DNA from: Coprosoma sp963660615
GTDB lineage: Bacteria > Bacillota_I > Bacilli_A > RF39 > UBA660
NCBI GenBank assembly: GCA_963660615.1
Contig: CAVKYE010000023.1
Coordinates: forward strand, 1-16,462
DNA: 16,462 nt
Direction: 5' to 3'
Part shown: in pieces, positions 1 to 5,506 of the stretch
Position numbering within the stretch: position 1 is the stretch's first letter
Layout of the letters: each line of letters begins with the position of its first letter
Notes under the pieces: model-generated
What the model was told of the DNA's origin: nothing
The model's database searches: none
Seen by the model: only the letters and a program-made list of their open reading frames with translations
Translations under genes and position numbers: made by a program

Positions 1-2
1 TG

Positions 3-62
3 GACAAAAAAGAAATATCAGAAATAACAGGTTTATCTATTGAAGAAATTAGTAAATTATAA
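3..62 (+). CDS. C-terminal fragment of an unidentified protein, possibly Rpn/PD-(D/E)XK transposase-like
   Basis: Only the last 19 codons are in the window, in frame 3, ending with TAA at 60-62. The visible tail reads ITGLSIEEISKL after DKKEISE. From memory, an ending of the ITGLS-IEEI-KL kind is common at the C terminus of Rpn-family (PD-(D/E)XK nuclease transposase) proteins of Bacillota, but 19 residues cannot prove this. A hairpin overlapping the stop codon, followed by a T run, suggests the transcript ends here. The gene sits beside a decayed surface-protein gene, which fits an accessory region. The catalytic part lies outside the window, so function is not shown. Confidence 0.4.
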   Translation, partial: DKKEISEITGLSIEEISKL

Positions 63-81
63 TGCTAGTTTCTTTTTTTTT
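45..81 (+). terminator. Intrinsic terminator of the upstream partial gene
   Basis: GAAATTAG (45-52) can pair with CTAGTTTC (65-72) through one G-U pair. A run of nine T follows (73-81). The 5' arm lies inside the last codons of the partial gene. The stem is AT-rich and so modest, but the shape and T run are typical. Confidence 0.6.
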
Positions 82-183
82 GTTCCTTATAATTTAATGG
101 GTAACTAAGAGAAATTTCGGATAAAAAAGTAAAGCGTAACTATATGTCATACGATATTCTAGTAAGTAGAAGAAGACATATAA

Positions 184-1342
184 ATAAAAAAAGGATTTAC
201 ACTAGTAGAATTACTTGTGGTAATTGTAATACTAGCAATTGCTGTATTAGTAACTACACCAGCAATTTTAAAGGTAATTAATAATTCTAAAGAAAAGGAG
301 CCAAAGATAAAGCATGGGAACAATAGAGACTGTTAAAAGTGCTTACACGCAAGCTCAAACTTTAGGATATGCAGATGTTATAGGGAATGGGGGAAGTGTA
401 AGTGGAGATAACCTTATTGTTACATCCAGTGACGAAAATAAAACTTTTGGCAATAAAAAAATAACTATGTCAGGTGAAAGACCAACAAGTGGAACTGTAA
501 TAATTAATAAATCTACGGGAACTACAACATGCATGAATTTATATTTTAAAGAAAACTGAACTTTTTATTGTACTAGTACTGATGGAAAGTCAATGAAATG
601 TATTAAAAAAATTAGTATCGGTAGAAATAATGTTGATATAGTAACATTAGGAGATGGATTATAGATGGATTATATGAAGATACTACTACATTAGGAAAAT
701 ATATCTATAAAGGAGCAAATTCCAATAATTATATTAAATTAAGTAGTGATACTTATAGAATAATAGCAAAAGAACCTGATGGAACATTAAAAGTTATTAA
801 AAATGAAAGTATTGGAGTTATGTCTTTTAATATATCAAATGCCAGATATTCTACTATAAGCACAGATTATTTACTTCAAGTGTTGGCTGTAAAGTAGGGA
901 GAAGTAAAACAACTATGCTTGATAGTAGTGGAAATAATATAACACAAATGCCAAGAGAATTAGGAGAAATGGAATATAGTTAATACAACAGTGAAAGAAG
1001 CAAGTTATAAGTGGAGTGGAAAAAAAGGATTAATGAATCCAACTGATTATGTAAAAGCAAGTACAAATTCAGCTTGTACGAGTGTCTCCAAATATAACAG
1101 TACTTCAGGGTGTTATAATAATAGTCAGACACATAACTGAATATTTGCAGGCCCTGTTGCAAAATCAACATCTTGGACAGTCGCAACGCATTTCCACTCT
1201 AATGCTAGTTGTGTTTTCTATATCAACAGTGACAGCAAAATCAACAGTTACAATGCACATCGCTTTGTCAGCATTGTCCCAGTACTTTGATATAACATTA
1301 ACAGGAGAAGGAACAGCAAGTAGCCCATATATTGTGAAATAA
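184..1342 (+). pseudogene. Decayed type IV pilin-like (prepilin N-terminus) surface protein gene
   Basis: Frame 1 from 184 reads KKGFTLVELL followed by a hydrophobic stretch and PAILKVINNSK. This is the prepilin peptidase cleavage motif and N-terminal helix of type IV pilin-like proteins. The remainder is spread over several frames: frame 2 at 314-663 (GTIETVKSAY onward, with an in-frame TGA at 557-559), frame 1 at 664-897, frame 3 at about 879-983, frame 1 at 991-1290 (TGA at 1138-1140), and frame 2 at about 1283-1342 (ITLTGEGTASSPY). No ATG lies in frame before the pilin motif; 184-186 is ATA. Lesions include single-base losses near 296 and 316, an 11-bp duplication at 653-674, and a likely deletion near 983-991, where a longer middle part would be expected from related proteins as I remember them. 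The C-terminal module resembles repeat-like extracellular domains of gut Bacilli pilin-like proteins. It is probably non-functional; heavy sequencing error is the alternative. Confidence 0.85.
653..674 (+). repeat. 11-bp perfect tandem duplication inside the pilin-like pseudogene
   Basis: GATGGATTATA occurs twice head to tail, at 653-663 and 664-674. The frame before it encodes VTLGDGL and would stop at TAG. The frame after it resumes with GLYEDTTTLGKY. Removing one copy restores a continuous GDGLYEDTTTLG reading, so the duplication is itself a frameshift lesion, consistent with strand slippage. Confidence 0.9.
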
Positions 1343-1355
1343 AATTGTTTATGAT

Positions 1356-1384
1356 ATAGTATGTAAAATTGCATACCATATTTT
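1356..1384 (+). terminator. Weak possible terminator after the pseudogene
   Basis: ATAGTATG (1356-1363) faces CATACCAT (1372-1379) with one A-C mismatch, followed by ATTTT. The stem is short and the T run is poor. It lies just past the final stop of the pilin-like remnant. No gene was seen in 1343-1497; this site and the promoter below are all I can support there. Confidence 0.35.
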
Positions 1385-1446
1385 GGATTGAAGAAATGAT
1401 AAATAAAATAAGATAACCAAAAACAACTTTTCTTTTAATATATAAC

Positions 1447-1475
1447 TTTATAAAATAAAAAAAATCTGATATAAT
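1447..1475 (+). promoter_or_regulatory. Sigma-A-like promoter for trhP1-trhP2
   Basis: An extended -10 element (TG at 1467-1468, one base, then TATAAT at 1470-1475) lies 22 bases before the start codon at 1498. TTTATA at 1447-1452 is a 4/6 match to the -35 box with 17-bp spacing. Transcription would begin near 1482, giving a very short leader. Confidence 0.65.
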
Positions 1476-1497
1476 TTTAAAAGAAAGACGTGATAAA

Positions 1498-2319
1498 ATG
1501 AAAATAGTCGCAACATTAAGAAACAAAAAAGAAATAGAAATATTAAATCAAGTAGATGCCTTTATAATACCCCTTAAAGATTTAAGCATAAACTATGAAT
1601 CATATTTCGAACTAAAAGAAATAAAAGAAATAAAAAATATAGGCAAAGAAATATTCATAAGTATCAACAAAAACATTCATAATAATGAACTAGAAACTCT
1701 AAAAAAAGTCCTTTTAGAAATAGAAAAACTAAACATAAATGGAATAATATTTTATGACATCGCATTAGTAAACCTAAAACAAACACTAAACCTCAAAACA
1801 CCATTAGTATGGCATCAAGAACACATGACTACTAATTATCAAACATGTAATTATTGGTACGATAAAGGATGTGAATATTCATACCTTTCGTCAGAACTCA
1901 CCTTAGAAGAAATAAAAGAAATAAAACAAAAAAACAAAAGTCAAATATTTGTAAATGTCTTTGGTCGTATCCCCATGTTTACATCAAAACGTCACTTAAT
2001 TAATAACTACCTAGAAACCTTTAACTTAAAAACAAAGGGTAAAGCCAAAACACTTCACAAAGAAGACAAATATTACCCAATTTCTGATACCAAAAACGGA
2101 ACCACTGTTTACTCAAATTATATCCTAAACGCCCTTGATATAGACTTTAACTTTGCCGATTACATCGTTTTTAATAGTTACCAAATAGATATAAATGACT
2201 TTAAAGAAGTTATCAATAATTTTAAGGAAGGTATTAACAAGTATAAATATCCATTTGAACACGGATTTTTATACAAAAAAACTATATACAAAGTGAAAAA
2301 AGGTGAAAAAAATGACTAA
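1498..2319 (+). CDS. trhP1: Peptidase U32 family protein, TrhP1/YrrN-like tRNA hydroxylation protein
   Basis: 273 residues, with the compact beta/alpha architecture of short U32 proteins. Visible traits are the TLRNKKEIE start, a VWHQEHMTTNY segment near the middle, and FGRIPMFTSKRHLI in the second half, a segment typical of this family. The four-cysteine cluster of the larger partner is absent. In Bacillus subtilis the pair YrrN/YrrO (TrhP1/TrhP2) is needed for 5-hydroxyuridine at tRNA wobble position 34, and the genes lie just upstream of greA, as here. The ATG start follows a weak AAAGAAAG site. The stop overlaps the start of the next gene by 8 bases, which argues for translational coupling and a joint complex. 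The name rests mainly on gene order and the larger partner; sequence identity to YrrN was not measured. Confidence 0.75.
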   Translation: MKIVATLRNKKEIEILNQVDAFIIPLKDLSINYESYFELKEIKEIKNIGKEIFISINKNIHNNELETLKKVLLEIEKLNINGIIFYDIALVNLKQTLNLKTPLVWHQEHMTTNYQTCNYWYDKGCEYSYLSSELTLEEIKEIKQKNKSQIFVNVFGRIPMFTSKRHLINNYLETFNLKTKGKAKTLHKEDKYYPISDTKNGTTVYSNYILNALDIDFNFADYIVFNSYQIDINDFKEVINNFKEGINKYKYPFEHGFLYKKTIYKVKKGEKND

Positions 2320-3505
2320 ACCAGAATTATTAGCCCCAGCAGGCGATTTAGAAAGACTCAAAATAGCCCTTTTATATGGTGCTGATGCCGTTTATATAGG
2401 AGGTTCTTTTAACCTAAGAGCAAATGCCAATAACTTCAGTTTAGAAGAAATAGAAAAAGGCGTAAAGTATGCTCATAAACTAAACAAAAAAATATACGTC
2501 ACTGTCAATATAGCCATGCATAATGAAGAACTAAATAGCATTCTAGACTATTTAAAAAAATTAGATAAATTAAAAGTAGATGCCATAATTGTAAGTGACC
2601 CTACAATCATCAAACTAGCCAAAGAAAATACAAACCTAGAAATACACCTTTCAACTCAAGCATCAACTTTAAACAAACAAGCCATAAAATTTTGGAAAAA
2701 AGAAGGTGTAAGTCGTATTGTTCTAGCTAGAGAATGTCAAAAAGAAGATATAATTGAATTTAAAAAAGAAAATATTGAACTAGAAGTATTTATTCATGGG
2801 GCCATGTGTGCTTCATATAGTGGCAGATGTGTCTTATCAAACTTTTTAACAAATAGAGACTCAAACCGTGGAGGTTGTAGCCAAATATGTAGATGGGATT
2901 TCGATTTAATAGAAGAAGACATAATAAAAGGAGAAAAACCATTTACTTTTTGTACCAAAGATTTGTCAATGTTAAAATATTTAAAAGAGCTTATGACAAT
3001 TGGTGCAGATAGTTTAAAAATAGAAGGAAGAATGCGCTCAAGCTACTATATCGCAACCGTAATCAGTACATATAGAAAAGCTATTGACGAATGTTATCAA
3101 CATTCAGATAATTATGAATATAATAAAGAGTATGAGAAGATTTTAAGAAAATGTGCAAATAGAGATTCAATCCCGCAGTTTTATGACGGTAATTATGGAA
3201 AAAATGTCCAGTATTATAATGGAAGAATGGAAATAACCAACCAAGACTTTCTAGGAATAATCCTAGAAGAAAAAAATAACCTAGCCAAACTAGAACAAAG
3301 AAATTACTTCAAAAAAGGTGATAAAGTAACCATATTTGGGCCAACAGAAGAAGTAACATTCACATTAGAAGAAATCTTCGATGAAGACAAAAATAAAATA
3401 GACATAGTTAGACATCCAAAACAAATAGTCTACATAAAAGTCCCAAAAAAAGTAAGTAAAGACTACATGATGAAAAAAGCTCTTGACAACCAGACAAAAA
3501 TGTAG
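2312..3505 (+). CDS. trhP2: Peptidase U32 family protein, TrhP2/YrrO-like, with Fe-S-type cysteines
   Basis: 397 residues from ATG 2312. An upstream GTG at 2303 is in frame, but AAAGGTG at 2298-2304 is the ribosome binding site and leaves 7 bases to ATG 2312. The N-terminus PELLAPAGDLERLKIA and the block HGAMCASYSGRC...GGCSQICRW (residues about 162-195) are the U32 signature. Cys166, Cys173, Cys189 and Cys193 match the four cysteines proposed to hold an iron-sulfur cluster in U32 RNA hydroxylation proteins (RlhA, TrhP). The family was first labelled as collagenase-like peptidases, but its bacterial members with known roles act in RNA hydroxylation using prephenate-linked metabolism. With its overlapping upstream partner it probably hydroxylates U34 of tRNAs. 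The C-terminal part carries a beta-rich segment (FKKGDKVTIFGP) usual for the long members. Confidence 0.85.
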   Translation: MTKPELLAPAGDLERLKIALLYGADAVYIGGSFNLRANANNFSLEEIEKGVKYAHKLNKKIYVTVNIAMHNEELNSILDYLKKLDKLKVDAIIVSDPTIIKLAKENTNLEIHLSTQASTLNKQAIKFWKKEGVSRIVLARECQKEDIIEFKKENIELEVFIHGAMCASYSGRCVLSNFLTNRDSNRGGCSQICRWDFDLIEEDIIKGEKPFTFCTKDLSMLKYLKELMTIGADSLKIEGRMRSSYYIATVISTYRKAIDECYQHSDNYEYNKEYEKILRKCANRDSIPQFYDGNYGKNVQYYNGRMEITNQDFLGIILEEKNNLAKLEQRNYFKKGDKVTIFGPTEEVTFTLEEIFDEDKNKIDIVRHPKQIVYIKVPKKVSKDYMMKKALDNQTKM

Positions 3506-3546
3506 TAATATTTTGAAGAGTTAAGCATAGAAGCGAGGTGATTAGT

Positions 3547-4017
3547 ATGAATCAAACAGAAGAAATTTACGTAACTAAGCAAGGATTAGAAGACATGAAA
3601 AAAGAACTAGAATACTTGCAAACAGAAAAAAGACCAGAAGTCATAGCAGCCCTAAAAGAAGCTAGAGCCCTAGGCGACTTAAGCGAAAATGCCGAATATG
3701 ATGCCGCAAGAAGTGAGCAAGCAGAAGTAGAAAGTAAAATCGCTTCATTAACGCAAATGATCGCCAATGCATCAATTATCAAAGATGCAGACACTGACTC
3801 AGTTTCAATCGGTAATACCGTAACTGTAGAGTATATAGACGAAAAAGAACAAGATGAATATACCATAGTAGGTAGTACCGAAGCAGACCCATTTGAAAAC
3901 AGAATTTCAAATGAATCCCCACTCGCTAAAGCTATAATTGGCAAAAAAGAAGGCGAAATCGCAAAAGTTGCCAGTCCAAACGGGGAATACGGCGTAAAAA
4001 TAATTAGTATTAAATAG
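3547..4017 (+). CDS. greA: Transcription elongation factor GreA
   Basis: 156 residues, the normal GreA length. The in-frame GTG at 3538 lies inside the ribosome binding site GAGGTG (3535-3540), so ATG 3547 is preferred. Residues 1-75 form the coiled-coil finger; its tip has GDLSENAEYDAARSEQ, with the acidic Asp and Glu that coordinate Mg2+ in the RNA polymerase secondary channel. The C-terminal FKBP-like domain shows IGNTVTVEY and the conserved end SPLAKAIIGKKEGE. GreA makes backtracked polymerase cleave the 3' end of the RNA so that elongation resumes. It follows the trhP pair after 41 bases, as in Bacillus, except that the udk gene usually between them is absent. A terminator directly follows. 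Confidence 0.97.
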   Translation: MNQTEEIYVTKQGLEDMKKELEYLQTEKRPEVIAALKEARALGDLSENAEYDAARSEQAEVESKIASLTQMIANASIIKDADTDSVSIGNTVTVEYIDEKEQDEYTIVGSTEADPFENRISNESPLAKAIIGKKEGEIAKVASPNGEYGVKIISIK

Positions 4018-4036
4018 ACATAAAGTCTATTTTTTT
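4013..4036 (+). terminator. Intrinsic terminator after greA
   Basis: AATAGAC (4013-4019) pairs with GTCTATT (4025-4031) around a 5-base loop, and T continues to 4036. The 5' arm includes the greA stop codon. Confidence 0.85.
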
Positions 4037-4056
4037 ATAAAAAAAATTGGTATAAT
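4027..4056 (+). promoter_or_regulatory. Probable promoter for the pyruvate kinase-GH31 unit
   Basis: TATAAT at 4051-4056 is a perfect -10 box, 26 bases before ATG 4082. The -35 region (near 4027-4033) overlaps the greA terminator and matches poorly, so the promoter may lean on the -10 or an activator. A GGAGATG ribosome site lies at 4070-4076. Confidence 0.55.
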
Positions 4057-4081
4057 ATTACTAAGATATGGAGATGAAAAC

Positions 4082-5494
4082 ATGAATAAAACAAAAATAA
4101 TCGCTACCGTAGGGCCACAAAATTATAAAGAAAACTTGCTAGAAGAATTAATAAATCATGGAACCGACGTAATCAGATTAAACATGAGTTATTCAGACTA
4201 TACTTTTTCAAAAAAAATAATCCAAAAAGTAAAAGAAATAAACGAAAAACAAAACCAAAATATCTCAATTATGATTGACCTACAAGGGCCATGCATAAGA
4301 ACAGGAAAATTCCTAGGAGGAAGCGCCAATTTCAAAGAAGGCGATAGAATCAGAATGTATATGTATAAAGTGAATGGAAATCCCATTCAGTTCTCCGTAA
4401 ACTATTCCAAAGTAATAAACGACCTAAAATATCATTCAACCATCAAATTAAGTGAAGGCAAAGTAATCATGAAAGTAGTAGAAAAAGGCCTAGACTACGC
4501 CGTATTAGAAGTCAAAAAAGGTGGAATAGTTGAAGACCATTCAAAAGTATACTTTCCAGGAGTCAAAATAAATAGAAAATTTCTAACTGACCAAGACAGA
4601 GAAGACATCATCTTTGCTAACCAACTAGACGTAGACTTTATAGGAATATCAAATGTTTCCGACTTTGAAGACGTTCTAGAAGTAAATGATCTTTTAATAG
4701 AATTAGGAAACGACCACATAGGACTTCTTGCCAAAATACAAAATGATAAAGCAGTAAAAAACATTGACAACATAATCGACATAGCCGACGGAATAATAAT
4801 GTCAAGAAACGACATGTCAATCGAAATTCCCATAGAAGAAGTTCCAAACGTCAAAAAAAGCATTGTCAGAAAATGTCATACCAAAGGAAAGGTAAGTATT
4901 ATAACCGCCGAACTAAACAGTTTTCTAACCAAAGAAGTAACGCCAAGCAGATCAGAAGTATCTGACCTATCAAACTCCGTATCAGAATGTATAGATGCCA
5001 TAATGTTAACCGGTGAAACAACCATAGGAACCCATCCAATAGAAGCCGTAAGCGAAATCGAAAAAGTTCTAAAAGCCGCTGAAAGAGAGATAGACTACGA
5101 ATATTTTTTCAATACAGCCTTAAAAACTGAAGTGAAAAACATTGCCGGAACCATTGCTTCAAGCGTTGCTCTAGGTGCCATAGAACTAAAAAGTAAAGCC
5201 ATCATCATTGCCACCAATAGTGGATATACTGCTAAACAAATGAGTCGTCTAAGACCACCATGTACAATAATTGCTGCCTCACCAAACAGATTAATAGCCA
5301 GAAGTCTAAACCTTCACTTTGGAGTCTTACCTATAGTCGTAGGTGAAAAAGATTTTGATGCTATCTCAGAGAAATCAACTCAGATAGCCAAAAAACTACT
5401 AAACTTAAAAAAAGGCGATAAAGTCATTATAACTGGTGGATATCCATTTAAAAAAGTAAAACACACAAATTTCATGAAAATAGACGAAATATAA
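4082..5494 (+). CDS. Divergent pyruvate kinase-like protein
   Basis: 470 residues, the usual length for pyruvate kinase (phosphoenolpyruvate + ADP to pyruvate + ATP). Family marks are KTKIIATVGP at the N-terminus, RLNMS (residues 32-36), DLQGPCIRTGKF (66-77), FPGVKIN, the active-site strand ending AKIQ (217-220), SRNDMS (241-246), IITA (273-276), PSRSEVSD (288-295) and MLTGETT. The C-terminal regulatory-like domain follows (ATNSGYTAKQMSRLRPP). Several conserved positions differ from classical enzymes: the metal-binding Glu of KIE is Gln220, the usual RGDLG loop is RNDMS, SFVR reads SNVS (190-193), and the His of RLNFSHG is Tyr. Lys218, Asp244 and Thr275 are kept. It may be a slow, specialised or regulatory paralog rather than the main glycolytic enzyme. 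It is 12 bases upstream of a GH31 gene with no terminator between, so the two are probably one operon. Confidence 0.85.
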   Translation: MNKTKIIATVGPQNYKENLLEELINHGTDVIRLNMSYSDYTFSKKIIQKVKEINEKQNQNISIMIDLQGPCIRTGKFLGGSANFKEGDRIRMYMYKVNGNPIQFSVNYSKVINDLKYHSTIKLSEGKVIMKVVEKGLDYAVLEVKKGGIVEDHSKVYFPGVKINRKFLTDQDREDIIFANQLDVDFIGISNVSDFEDVLEVNDLLIELGNDHIGLLAKIQNDKAVKNIDNIIDIADGIIMSRNDMSIEIPIEEVPNVKKSIVRKCHTKGKVSIITAELNSFLTKEVTPSRSEVSDLSNSVSECIDAIMLTGETTIGTHPIEAVSEIEKVLKAAEREIDYEYFFNTALKTEVKNIAGTIASSVALGAIELKSKAIIIATNSGYTAKQMSRLRPPCTIIAASPNRLIARSLNLHFGVLPIVVGEKDFDAISEKSTQIAKKLLNLKKGDKVIITGGYPFKKVKHTNFMKIDEI

Positions 5495-5506
5495 AGGGGA
5501 GATAAC

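Noticed and set aside
314..559. Short open frame of 81 codons as an independent gene
   Set aside because: It continues a pilin-like reading from 184 upstream and resumes after its TGA, so it is a fragment of the pseudogene. It has no proper ribosome site.
1082..1342. Open frame of 86 codons as an independent gene
   Set aside because: Its first part is an out-of-frame reading of the pilin-like remnant; only its last codons (ITLTGEGTASSPY) belong to the ancestral frame.
980..1526. Minus-strand open frames opposite the pilin-like remnant and trhP1 start
   Set aside because: They are low-complexity, Leu/Tyr/Ile-rich shadows of AT-rich DNA, without ribosome sites or recognisable motifs.
2303..2311. 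GTG start for trhP2 at 2303
   Set aside because: The GTG is part of the AAAGGTG ribosome site; ATG 2312 has correct spacing and gives the usual family N-terminus.
3538..3546. GTG start for greA at 3538
   Set aside because: It lies within the GAGGTG ribosome site; ATG 3547 gives the standard GreA length.
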